A stretch of 64,000 nucleotides of DNA from Bipolaris cookei (Eukaryota; Ascomycota; Dothideomycetes; Pleosporales; Pleosporaceae). Of this stretch, positions 32,509 through 42,536 are shown one piece after another. Under the pieces are notes generated by a model that saw only the letters and a program-made list of their open reading frames with translations, did no database searches and was not told the DNA's origin. Position 1 is the stretch's first letter, and every line of letters starts with the position of its first letter. The position numbers and the translations under genes were made by a program. The DNA is taken from positions 107,277-171,276 of the forward strand of contig NRSV01000003.1 in NCBI GenBank assembly GCA_002286855.1, given 5' to 3'.

Positions 32509-33450
32509 ATGAAACCACCACCCCAAGACCAGCAAGCCCTGCTGGACGAGGTAGCAGACCTCGAAAGACAACTACAAGAGGCAAAGGCCCAGCTGAACCC
32601 AGATGCCGTAGTTGCGACTTCCCCTTTCTCGCCGCTTCCCAATGCCGGTCCATCCCCGCCTGTACCCTCCTTCTCCCCCACCGAACAAGACGCTGCCCTG
32701 CATGCCCTACTCTTGCTCGCCGACTCGGCCTTACCACTGGGGTCTTTTGCTTTTAGTAGCGGCTTAGAGTCGTACCTCGCGCACCACAAGCCAGCGACGC
32801 CCTCGGCATCACAGCTGCCGGCCTTTAAGACGTTCCTCCGCCTCTCGCTATCAACGCTCGCCAGCACGTCGCTCCCATACGTATTTGCCGGGTACCGCGA
32901 TCCACAAGAGATCGAAACTCTGGATAATGACTTTGATGCGAGCACACCGTGTACTGTGGCACGACGGGCTAGCATAGCACAGGGCCGGGCGCTGCTTGCT
33001 GTTTGGGATCGAAGCTTCCGAGCGCAGTACAATAACCCCGAGCGACACGTGCACGATTCCAGCTTGAATGGCGTAACAGGCAAGAGTACAGCCGTCGAGG
33101 CGCTTGCGTCTTTTTCTACCACCCTTCGCACGTCGGAGCACATGAATGCCCACCTTGCTCCGCTATGGGGCCTCATCACCAGCATCCTGCATGTTCCACT
33201 GCAGCAAGCTGCCTATCTGTTTCTGTTTTCCCATGCGAGGACGGTGGTCAGCGCTGCTGTGAGAGCTAGCGTCATGGGCCCTTATCAGGCGCAAGCGGTG
33301 CTAGCAAGTGTAGAGCTGCAAGAGAGGATTCGCGGGCTGGTTGACGAAGGCTGGGATAAAACGGTCGAGGATGCGGGACAGAGTGTGCCAGTCATGGACC
33401 TCTGGGTTGGTAGACACGAGAAATTATATTCGAGAATCTTTAATTCATGA
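32509..33450 (+). CDS. Urease accessory protein UreF
   Basis: Part of the GTP-dependent complex (UreD/UreF/UreG) that loads nickel into apo-urease, needed for urea use as nitrogen source. Single exon, 313 residues. A short coiled segment (DEVADLERQLQEAKAQL) precedes the UreF fold. The fold opens with the signature LLADSALPLGSFAFSSGLE, in which the P-G-F-S-G-E pattern is the family mark. Further blocks are the HLAPLWG region and a helical C-terminus with LFLFSHARTVVSAAVRASVMGPYQAQ. Length fits eukaryotic UreF. Urease itself is not in the window, as usual in fungi. Confidence 0.93.
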   Translation: MKPPPQDQQALLDEVADLERQLQEAKAQLNPDAVVATSPFSPLPNAGPSPPVPSFSPTEQDAALHALLLLADSALPLGSFAFSSGLESYLAHHKPATPSASQLPAFKTFLRLSLSTLASTSLPYVFAGYRDPQEIETLDNDFDASTPCTVARRASIAQGRALLAVWDRSFRAQYNNPERHVHDSSLNGVTGKSTAVEALASFSTTLRTSEHMNAHLAPLWGLITSILHVPLQQAAYLFLFSHARTVVSAAVRASVMGPYQAQAVLASVELQERIRGLVDEGWDKTVEDAGQSVPVMDLWVGRHEKLYSRIFNS

Positions 33451-33930
33451 AGAAGAGATGATTCATCATCGTAGACAAACGAGCAACCTGAGCGGATTTG
33501 GTAGCACGTGCATATTCGAGCGATTTCTCATCTCTTGGCGGAAAATGCGCGCTATGTAACCGCGGCCACAACAGATTGATTTAGTACTATCTGAACACGG
33601 ACTTTTGGTGAGTGTCTGGTCATGCATGGTTTTAGCTAGTAGCCGTGCTACAACGACCTCGTGCTTGGTTAATTCGCGCAAACAGCCATTTTGCTTATAC
33701 CGCATGACTGCTCGCTGAACCACACATGCAATGCAGCATCCGACATGGTCAGACACTGGCACTGCTTCTTTTCTATAGGATTTTTTGTCAAACTATGGAT
33801 GCCTGAGAGTGCCATGAGCACTGCGACTGCACCATCTCAGACCCATCACCATACTATCTTCAAGTATAACCAAATAGATCTCAAGTATCCTCACCCTGAC
33901 TAGTACATTTGACAATGTGAATCAAGCCCC

Positions 33931-33931
<1 letters not shown>
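33451..33931. other. Intergenic region after UreF
   Basis: About 480 bases without a recognisable gene. Short frames only. Confidence 0.4.
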
Positions 33932-33961
<30 letters not shown>

Positions 33962-33974
33962 CTTCTTCTTCTTC
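33932..33974 (+). repeat. (CTT)n microsatellite
   Basis: Fourteen uninterrupted CTT units plus one base. In one frame it reads as a poly-Leu run like a signal-peptide core, but no in-frame ATG precedes it. It may instead be a polypyrimidine tract before the CATCAG acceptor at 33,981-33,986, just ahead of the hydrolase remnant. Confidence 0.95.
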
Positions 33975-33975
33975 C

Positions 33976-35097
33976 CACCATCAGGTTCCCATGGACCCAA
34001 AGTTTTGCTTCAATTGGCAACTCATACTCTGCTGGTCTGGGTTCAGGACATCACCTTGACTGGCTCTGCTCACGCTACACACACTCTCTTACCCCAACAT
34101 ACTGCACCAATTTCTCCTAGGTACAAACTCAAACCGAACTCATGCATTCCTTGCCTGTTCTGAAGCCACCAGCACCAAATCCTCGCTACACAAGTGCCAG
34201 CACTGCCCCCGAACCTCGATCTGCTCACCATATCGGCGGGTGGCAACGACGTTGGGCTGACCGGCATCCTAAGCGCATGCATCTACCAATTCTACATGGC
34301 CGCCGAGGACGCTTGTGCAGAGGCTATTGACCAGGCACGCGCTCGCATCGCCAACGAGACAGAATTATACCACAACACGAGCCTCTTGATCGGCGCAGCA
34401 AAGCAAAAGATGGACCCGCAACACGGCAGCATATACTACACGAAGTATGCGACTTTCTTCGGCGCAGATGACGAAGCATGCGACACCGTGACATGGGCCA
34501 TATGGAAAGACGTCAAGTGGGAGAAGCAATATCTCACTCGAGACTTACGCGGCAAACTCAACGACATGGTCCGCAGCATCAATAGCACCCTGAAACGAGC
34601 AGTCGAAGATGCTGGAACAGGTGTCTGCTTCATCGACTACGATGCAGAGATTCGCCAGTTATGGGGCCGGTACTGCGAGAGCGGTGTTGTTGAACCGGCG
34701 CCGAATCGGGCTGGACTGGCGTTCTACGAGTGGGCGACTATGGATCAGGGCGAGAATAGCACGATGTTATTGAATCAGACGGGTGGATGGGTGGCCTAGA
34801 TTTTCTTTTCAGGGAAGTATTGCGAAGGAGGTGGAGAAGACGTTGGAGAGGCATCCAGATTGGGAGGTTGAGCATGACAAGGGGGTTGTGGATAAGGAAA
34901 AGGAACAGAAGGGTGGCGCTGACGGTGGCGTTAGTGAAAAAGAGTGGTTAGGTGATGAGGTTCACTGGTTGCTGCCGGATAGCTATAAGAGGGCTCTTCA
35001 TCTCAGACCGATGAGGCATAAGGTTGTTGCACAAATGGTGGTGGAGGATCTGGAAAAGAGGAGTGTAGGGCAGCGGGCAGAAGTTGAGGAGCTTTGA
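33976..35097 (+). pseudogene. SGNH/GDSL-type hydrolase, frame-broken
   Basis: Resembles secreted SGNH-fold esterases/lipases. Block I (SFASIGNSYSAGLGSG, the GDSL-like box; here GNSYS) is near 33,998. A CSRY segment follows, then YPNIL near 34,091 in another frame. The second oxyanion block LDLLTISAGGNDVGLTGIL is at 34,210 in a third, and a long open stretch runs to a stop at 34,799. The C-terminal block WLLPDSYKRALHLRP near 34,965 lies in yet another frame; its H is the position expected for the catalytic histidine. At least three shifts occur and no proper start codon precedes block I. Small undetected introns could explain part of this, so it may be a mis-modelled gene, but a broken one is more likely. 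Confidence 0.65.
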
Positions 35098-35595
35098 TTT
35101 ATGAAAGAAATGATTTAGATGGTCATGCGATGCAGCATCAATAGCAACTAAAAGAAAACTCATATGTGAATCCTTGTGTGCATGGTTGAAGCTGTTTTGT
35201 CCCGAGCTTGGAAGGAAGGAACCACCACCTTCCTCTCAAGCCTTTTTCACCATCTAAAATACACACTAACTTCCCAAGATCAACGGCATCAATACATCAT
35301 CATAGATCCCTCTCGCGCAATGGGTAGTGCTTTCAAGAAGAGAAGAACAAAGTACATCAATCAGGGAAGAGACGTGGACAAACAGCTGAGACCAACTGTT
35401 GTCGCATTGTCAGCCACATGCTTGGACGCTAACATATAAATATAGATTTATGAATTGAGTATACATGCAAGAAAAGTCCACGCGGGGGGACATGGTATCC
35501 TTTCCAACTCTTATCTTTTGGAGAAAACAACAGGAGATTTGTAAACGCCAGGGAAATGCCATCCCATCCGTCAACGCCAGAGAGAAAATCATCAA
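35098..35595. other. Intergenic region
   Basis: About 500 bases between the hydrolase remnant and the convergent DUF2423-type gene. No coding sequence recognised. Confidence 0.45.
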
Positions 35596-36289
35596 TCATG
35601 ATCGCCGTTTGCCAATGCGACCGGGCCCGGCCTTCTGGCCCTTGAAGGGCTTGAGGGCGCCTTTGCCTCGTGAGGTGGGGAAGGAGACCTTGTTAGAGGG
35701 CTTGCGACGAAGCTGTTTGCGGGTCTGGCTCTTGTCCTTGGACTTATTGGAGGAGCTCTTTGTGGAGGTGGAGATGGTGGCAGCGGGGGCGCCGTCAACG
35801 TCCATGTCTACATCAGGATGGAGTTAGCCCTTGATTCTTACCCGACCAATGTGGAGGGAGCGGGTCAAAGGCAAACTCGAGATGGCCATCTGTGGTGAAG
35901 CCAACGACATCGGAACACAAGCCCAGGTGGAAGCACAGGTTCCTGAGGTCACAGTCGTCCTGTGCTGTGTCGAGGGGCTTTGGAGAGGGGTCGGACAGGG
36001 AGCGTGGTATGGGAGCAGTGAGAAAAGACGAACCTTTGGGCAAGTCGTCCTCGCTGGTGGCGGTGTTGGCTAGTCGTATATTAGCATTCAGGCATGCGCG
36101 AGGGGATGCGACCAGCTTACTGTCTTCAGCGGTATCCATCTGGTTGCTTTCTGGCTTGGGCTGCTGGACTGTCTCAAGAAGTTTGGCATGCAGGCGTTCC
36201 ATGCGCGCCTGCTCGACAGGGCCGAATACTCTGGCGCGCAGCTTTGTGCGGTTCGCCTTTTTGCTGCTTGCGCGGAGACCCTTTGCCAT
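35596..36289 (-). CDS. Small basic nucleolar-type protein, DUF2423 family (yeast YBL028C-like)
   Basis: Minus-strand exons 36121-36289, 36034-36069 and 35596-35807 give 138 residues. The first intron is 51 nt (GTAAGC...CTAAT...CTAG). The second is 226 nt (GTTCGT...GCTAAC...TGTAG), long for this genome. The only alternative that splices an extra exon within it hits a stop at once, so the long intron is preferred. The protein starts MAKGLRASSKKANRTKLR, the family signature, and continues VFGPVEQARMERLHAKLLE. It goes on with PKDMDVDG, restored exactly over the second junction. The tail is very basic and ends GRIGKRRS. The family is small, nuclear/nucleolar and linked to ribosome biogenesis in yeast surveys; the exact role is unknown. 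Divergent from SIZ1. Confidence 0.82.
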
Positions 36290-36907
36290 TATTGCGTGTG
36301 TGATTTGGGTATCTGTGGGTGTATGGGGAGAGAATATAAGTGTATATGTTGGAGAATGTAAGTGTCTCGCTCGGCGGGCGGGTCGTTGGGTGGGGAAAAT
36401 GCAAAAGCTGGGAATAATAATTTTAGTGGCGAGGCACCGCCAGGACCAAACCCACGCCGGCCCGTGCTCGGGTCGCGTTCTTCGCCGAGTGACGCTGACT
36501 GCCTTGGGGCACACACGCTGGCAGCACCTGGGACATGGGCCCGCCGCCAGACCCGCCGCCATCGCCGACGACGGCCACTTGAGATACACAGAGAGGCGCA
36601 TTTGTCGCTGCTTGTCTACCTGTACTGCACGGCACGGCACTGCATCGCTGCCGACCGAGTCTGGCAGTAGAGAAGTTGCGACCACCATCCACCCGGCCAA
36701 CTGCCTCGACGGCCCTTCACTTCACCACCGTCTTCCTCTCACCCTCGTCCGCCCCCAGATCCGAGACCTCCTCGCCCATATAGTCCCCGATATGCCTTCG
36801 CCATACCCGTAGTATTTCACCCTCAGATCCCCAAACCCGCCTGGCCCTATCCACCGCGACACCAAAACCTATCCGCTCGTCCTCGCATACGCACACGCAC
36901 ACCCAGC
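36290..36907. promoter_or_regulatory. Intergenic region between divergent DUF2423-type gene and SIZ1
   Basis: 618 bases containing both promoters. Long frames on either strand here are GC-rich and give low-complexity translations; they are not taken as genes. Confidence 0.45.
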
Positions 36908-38899
36908 ATGGAGGCGACGCTGCAGCACACGGCTGCCACCATCACAGAGCGCTCAAAGAGACTCATCAACAATGACCTCAAGAAGATCTTGAAAGAGGAG
37001 GGCAAGTCCCAGACGGGCAACAAGGCTGCCCTCCAAGCTCGCATCATTAATTGTACGTACATGTCCTGGACGCCGCCTCGGTGCTTGCCACCACTCGTCT
37101 CGCTAACTCTCGCCTTCACCAGTAATCACCGATGCCGTCTCTAGAAGGGATCATGAGCAATTGCGCCGCCTGCACCATCGCGTGCAGCACCACGGTGAAG
37201 CGCCGCCCCCAGCAGCAACCAGCCCGGCTGCTCCTCCATACTCGCAACCACCCCCGCCCCTTGCAAACGGCTACGCCATGTCCAACGGATACCAGTCCAG
37301 CGGCGCGCGCCAACCGCACCAGCACCACCAGAACGCACTGCCCTCTCGTACGTTGGCCCCTATTGCGCCCGCATGCCTAGCTGCCGTAGTACTGATGACG
37401 AAACCAGGTCCCACGTATTTTTTCAAAGACAGCCCCTTCTTCGAGATACGCGAGCTCGTGCTCACAAATATGTCGCTAGAGGGTTTGTCTGCCCTTCTCG
37501 CCGTCATCTGCCCTTCTAAGCTAACCATATGATAGCTTCTCCAACTCACAGAGCCACGCTATCAAAGAACCTTACCCTGAATGAGGCTCAGACAGGGCGC
37601 TTAAACTCCGACCCGTCCCTACGACTGCTGCTCTTTTCTGCGCTTGAGCAGCCGCTGGCTCCTTACTCGCGTCTTGACATTGCATTTCCTTCTCAGATCG
37701 AAGTCAAGGTCAACGATGCAGAGGTCAAGGCAAACTACAAGGGCCTCAAGAATAAGCCAGGCTCGACGCGTCCGGCTGATATTACCGACTTTGTCCGCAC
37801 AAAAGTGGCCAATCAGCGCAACAGTCTCCTTATCACTTATGCCCTGACCCAGAAGGCAAGTCAATCAGAGGTTTCTTTCCACTTTAACTCCCCTGAGATG
37901 CCACTTCAAGCTAACAGTCCTTTGCAGAAATATAACCTATTTGTTTACTTGGTGCGGAAATTCTCAGTCGAAGAATTGACCCAACGTATCAAGCGCCGCA
38001 ATGTTATTACTAGGGGATCTGTGCTAGATGAGAGTAAGGCGGTCCCTCTTGCGCGTCCGGCACCAAGCTTAACTAACCCGTCATTAGTGATGAAGAAGGC
38101 CAATGACCCAGATATCGAAGTGGGATCGAGCGTCATGTCGCTCAAAGATCCAATTTCCACTCTGCAAATCGTCACTCCCTGCAGATCTACAGTTTGCACG
38201 CACAACCAATGCTTTGATGCGGACTCTTTTCTACAGCTTCAGGAGCAAGCGCCCACATGGACCTGCCCGATATGCAACAAGACCATATCCTTCGAGGCAC
38301 TTGCTGTTGATGAATACGTTCAAGACATTTTGAGCAAAGCCCGCAACACGGACCAGGTCACTATCCAGCCAAATGGCGAGTGGTCGACCGAAAAGAACCT
38401 AAAACCCAGGCATAACAACTGTGACGACGATAGTGACGATGACCTCGTTGAGATCACTGACTACCGCGTTCAGGCTATCAAGAGTGAAGCCGCACCAACA
38501 CCTACCTCGCTCAGCACGCCTCCACTGCCCTCTCGAGAGCCATCCACTGCTCCTCGCTCCACCCAAAAGAGGACCTCCGAGGTTGTCGACTTGACATTGA
38601 GCGATGATGAAGAGCCAGCGAGGCCAACTAAAAAGGTAGCGTATACTACCCCCAATAGCATTCCAGATGCATTACGTCGGTACCAGTTGCCTCCTTTGGC
38701 AACTACAAGGCGCCCGCCACCACCACCGACCTACCACTCGAGTTCTGCCAACGTACGCCCGGAATATTCCCGCCCTCCATCTACACCCCCATCGCGCCAC
38801 GCTTACCATTCCTATCGACCCGCGCAGCCCGCACGACCTAGCTATCCTGGACAGGGTACCTCCACCTACTCCACGCACATTGGCTCTTCCTCGCCTTGA
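36908..38899 (+). CDS. SIZ1: SUMO E3 ligase, Siz/PIAS family
   Basis: Transfers SUMO from Ubc9 to nuclear substrates such as PCNA and septins. Six exons: 36908-37052, 37123-37347, 37408-37482, 37536-37855, 37928-38033 and 38088-38899, giving 560 residues. Introns four (72 nt, GC-AG: AAG|GCAAGT...GCTAAC...TTGCAG) and five (54 nt) are multiples of three and are read through by ORF calling. Splicing them restores YALTQK-KYNLFVYLVRKF and SVLDE-MMKKANDPDI, as in the family. Domains: SAP (1-50), Pro/Gln linker, PINIT (about 120-260, with GPTYFFKDSPFFEI-type start), SP-RING (about 318-370: CRSTVCTHNQCF, WTCPICNK). Two SIM-like motifs follow (DDLVEITDY, EVVDLTLSDDEE) and a Pro/Ser/Tyr-rich tail. Confidence 0.92.
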
Positions 38900-39423
38900 A
38901 ACATGTGCTGCGCTTTATAATTGTCTATTACCATTGATGTATGAGTACATGCTTGTTCCCTTGCTAACGTAATTTTGCCCTCGCAGGGTAGAGAGTAGAT
39001 GAAGTAGTACAACACCTGTTCAGACCGCCTATTCCAACGCAGTCTCACCTGATTGTGGGCGGCCCGGGTGGGTGGACGGAACGGAGTGCTCCTCTTTCTT
39101 CCTGATTTGACATGGGGATTTAGCGCGAGGCGTTTGAAGGGCGACATCTCATGATCATCTATCTGCTTACAGCGTACCGAGGGATTGGACAACATTGGGG
39201 ATACCACCGCATGGAAGGATTGCACGTGTTTCAATGGCCATTGTAAGCAAGCTTTTGTGACGAGAAAACAGAATGAAAGTTGCGTGCCCAAGAAGAAGGT
39301 TCGCCGAGTGGCGAACACAAGTCGGGGTTACGTTGAACAGTGTAGTAACAAAAATGCAGTAGATAACCCTTTCGGCTTAGGCTACGGCTAATCATTCGAG
39401 TTTGCTATGAATTCTGGCCTTAT
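38900..39423. other. Convergent 3' intergenic region
   Basis: 524 bases between the 3' ends of SIZ1 and the M24 peptidase gene. No gene recognised. Confidence 0.45.
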
Positions 39424-40944
39424 TCAAGGCTGCCACGGTCCTTTTGCAAACCCACCACTGATGTTTTCCGCTTCCCCGTCCTCCTTGACTACGAGGACAT
39501 CCTCGTGACGCACGCCGAACTTGTTGAGAAGATAAACACCAGGTTCGGCGGTGAAGACCATGCCTGGGCGTAATATGGCTACGGAGTTGCCTTTGTTGAG
39601 GTATGGGCTCTCGTGCGCCTTGATGCCAATGCCATGTCCCAGGCGGTGGGTAAAGTAATCGCCGTAGCCTGCAACTTGGATAATGTCGCGTGCGGCAATA
39701 TCCACTGAGGCGGCCGTAGAACCCGGTATCATTGCATTGACAGCAGCAGCCTGTGCATCTCGTACAAGCTGCCAAACCTTTAGCTGCTCAGTTGTATTGT
39801 GTTCTGATGTCGCTGGCGGCGCTGGTTCAAACGGTGGATAGAATGTGCGAGTTACATCCGAACTGTACCCATATAATTTTGCACCAACATCAATGAGGAC
39901 AAACATGCCAGCATCCAACTTCCTGGTCCCGTCATAACCGCCATGTGGCAAGGCAGCACTCTTTCCAAATTCCACAATATTAAAAAACGGGTCGAGCCCA
40001 GCGGCTCGTAGCGTATCGTCCAATACATGTCTGACCTCGTTCTCCGTTACACCACGGTAGATACACTGTCTCATAGCACGAATAGCTTCTACCGTCCCTG
40101 TATTAACAGCTTTCAAAATGCCAATCTCGCGCTCCGTCTTGACTTGTCGCACAGCTTCGACTTCGCCGGCCAAACCCGAGACAGTAAAGCCATTCGACGC
40201 CAGCCCACGTTGGATAAAGTCGCGTATTTCCTCGTCAACCATGAGTTTGGGCGATAGCTTCTCCCCCCAGATCTCTGACAGGTAAAGCGTGGTGTAGTAA
40301 TCCCAGTGCTCTTGATACGTGATCGTGTGAATATCATGTTCAAACGGCATATTGAGCAGCCTCGCACGCGTCTCTTCAAAACCTGGTACCAAGAACGACG
40401 TGTTGGCCACGATATCCCCGTGTTCTAGCATCTGGGGCCGGATAATCATTAAAAATGGGCGTTCTTCGGGCTCCCAGGGTTCCCAGTCTTGCTGTGTCAC
40501 GTTTGCGTAGTAACTAAATGTGTACCCTGGTTCTACCACGAATGCATCCACGTTTTCGGAAACAAGCGCTTTGGCGAGGTTGTTGCGTCGATGTACGTAT
40601 TCTTCTAATGGTGGTGGTTGTGCCGAGTCTAGGAAGTGCAGGCCAGTGGATAGATAGGTGTTGATTGAGCACTTATGGAAAGTTGCAAATTGAGAGGTGG
40701 GGAATATATGGTTCTGGCCAAATGACATGTAGAGATACTAGATGGGTATCTTGAGATGTTTGGTTTTCTGGGAGGATGGTAGGCTTGGAATCAAGAAACG
40801 TACCATAGTCGCGAAAAATGCGATGCTCATCAAGATATATGAGGGCGAGGGACGGGTACTTCGCTCGAGTGCTTTCCAACGAGTAACTGGTGTTCCGCCG
40901 TCAGGAACAAAAAGGCCCTTGATTTTTACTACATTAATATGCAT
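39424..40944 (-). CDS. Membrane-anchored metallopeptidase M24 (Xaa-Pro dipeptidase/aminopeptidase type)
   Basis: Creatinase-fold peptidase that removes residues next to proline. Exons 40804-40944 and 39424-40737 are joined over a 66-nt intron (GTACGT...CATCTAG), giving 484 residues. Exon 1 supplies a short cytosolic tail and a hydrophobic anchor (SYILMSIAFFATM|YLYMSF), so a type II membrane protein is likely. The N-terminal creatinase domain has EPGYTFSYYANVTQQDW. The catalytic domain holds the five metal ligands: Asp in LIDVGAKL, Asp in SSDVTRTF, His in RLGHGIGIKAHE, Glu in FTAEPGVYL and Glu in RHEDVLVV. All are present, so it should be active with two Mn or Co ions. The start at 40,944 is the first in-frame ATG after a stop. 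Confidence 0.88.
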
Positions 40945-41303
40945 ATTTGATGAAGCAGTTAATGTTCAAAGGGTAGGATGGAGGACGTCAAGACTGAGAT
41001 GCATGGATGCGCCGACCAGGAATAGCGCCAACGCGCAGTCACGTGGAACGCCACGCCCACCTTAGCATCACGTAAGGTAGACAACAGGACAAAGGAGACT
41101 AACAAAAGCAAGAGCCTAGACTTCCAAATGCGATTTGAATTTGTGCCATGAAAAGTACTCCGTATTCTTAACACTCCATCATATCAAGAGTAACCCCAGT
41201 TGTCGGATATGAACCCTACTCCTTGGTACATTGATTATTCACCCCATTCCTGTTATTTCCCCTACAAAAGGAAAACACTTGAATGCTTTCGAAGTGTCAC
41301 CGC
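40945..41303. other. Intergenic region
   Basis: About 360 bases between the M24 peptidase gene and the small decayed gene. No coding sequence recognised. Confidence 0.4.
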
Positions 41304-41811
41304 CTAGAAGCACTCAAACTCATCTTTAAAATCGACCGCGGCATCGATGTTATCGCTAAGATCCTCAGTCTTGACCTTGCCACTTGCAGCTGACTTGTTC
41401 TTGTTAACTCGACCGGTTTGGACCTTGTCACCTACTCACGAGTTAGCAATGCGATAGCTCTCTGGATATGTCACTTACTCACCTTAGCAGGACTGGCACT
41501 AGTCTTCTTAGTAGAACTACTATTCTTTGGCACGTGGCTTCCTTGGACTAGCGACATTATTGTTCACAGCTGCGGCCTTAAGAGCTGTAGCCTGTTTCTT
41601 CAAGGCTCTAAGACGGTTCTCGAGAGCATCGTAGGTCATGCCGTTTCCATACAGACGCGCGACTTCGTGAATGTTGATCTTGGGCGAACTGATTAATATA
41701 ATAGCATATGGACTCGGCGGAGGAAAAAAAACGTACCTTGTTGTCGTTGGCAGCAAGATACGCCACAAGAACGCCTTCAATGACTTTGATGTCATTCCAG
41801 TTAGTAGGCAT
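41304..41811 (-). pseudogene. Small uncharacterised fungal protein gene with frame breaks
   Basis: The minus-strand start at 41,811 reads MPTNWNDIKVIEGVLVAYLA, followed by a good intron (GTACGT...ATTAATCAG). The protein-like continuation INIHEVARLYGNGMTYDALENRLRALKKQA is one base out of frame with it. A second shift separates PRKPRAK from the SSSTKKTSASPAK stretch. A third lies at a GTGAGT...GAGTAG intron before a typical acidic end (VKTEDLSDNI, DFKDEFECF). The layout, a helix-turn-helix-like head followed by a Lys/Ser linker and acidic tail, is like small Myb/SANT-like fungal proteins. Three independent one-base shifts argue for decay or sequencing error rather than missed introns. Confidence 0.55.
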
Positions 41812-42536
41812 GGCGGTAACGAAGACTATGTGCTGTCAATAAGAGCCGGAGGTAAACATGTAACGAGATAGCGGCTGTACATATATAGAACTACCTAGAA
41901 CTACCTAGGCAAGACAAATGCGTAGCCACAAGAAGCCATCTTAAGATCTGTGTAGGATGACTGCTCCCGCGCAACAACTGCAACGTGCAAAGTTGATGAG
42001 CTTAGCTCGTGGGGTAACTTACTCCAGTGGTGATCAAAGGGTTCTTGAAATGGATATGCGCAAGGTATTTCAAAGTGCAGTGAGATTTGAGTGTTGTGGT
42101 TGTGGTGTAGTTTGCTTGAAAGGAGGACGTGGAAGATATGCAGGGAGCAGATAGGACGTGCAGGTAAGTGAAGGTGAATAGCAAAACATTAGTCTTGCCT
42201 CCTCACTTACCCGTCTTCACACCGCCAACACGTGGTGATAAAGGGATGGCGTAGTAGAGGAACACTAATCGCGTCTGCCTGTCTACGCAGTGGCGCGACA
42301 TGTCTTAGTTGACGTATGATGGCTGGAAAGATATTTTTTCACAAGCGACCAAACGTGGAGAAGAGCACAGATAGTAGAATACATGTCTAGGAAACAGCTA
42401 ATACGCCGAATAATATAAATGAATTGGGTATAAATGCTTTTATAGTCAACGTCAAGCGGGACTTTGGAGAGCACACAGGCCCTAGTTAGTTACGAACTCT
42501 TTGCTCAAAAATGCTTTTTTATGCAACATGGCTACT
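41812..42536. other. Intergenic region
   Basis: 725 bases between the small decayed gene and the 3' end of CWC27. AT-rich, short frames, nothing recognised. Confidence 0.45.

Noticed and set aside
33917..34120. Secreted protein with a poly-Leu signal peptide
   Set aside because: The frame has no ATG and the Leu run is only the CTT microsatellite; kept as repeat plus hydrolase remnant.
35813..36700. 295-codon minus-strand frame with an earlier start
   Set aside because: It reads through the two introns of the DUF2423-type gene and starts in its promoter; the conserved start MAKGLR is at 36,289.
35892..36812. 306-codon plus-strand frame
   Set aside because: It crosses the DUF2423-type gene and its promoter antisense; composition is Arg/Ser/Cys-rich without family match.
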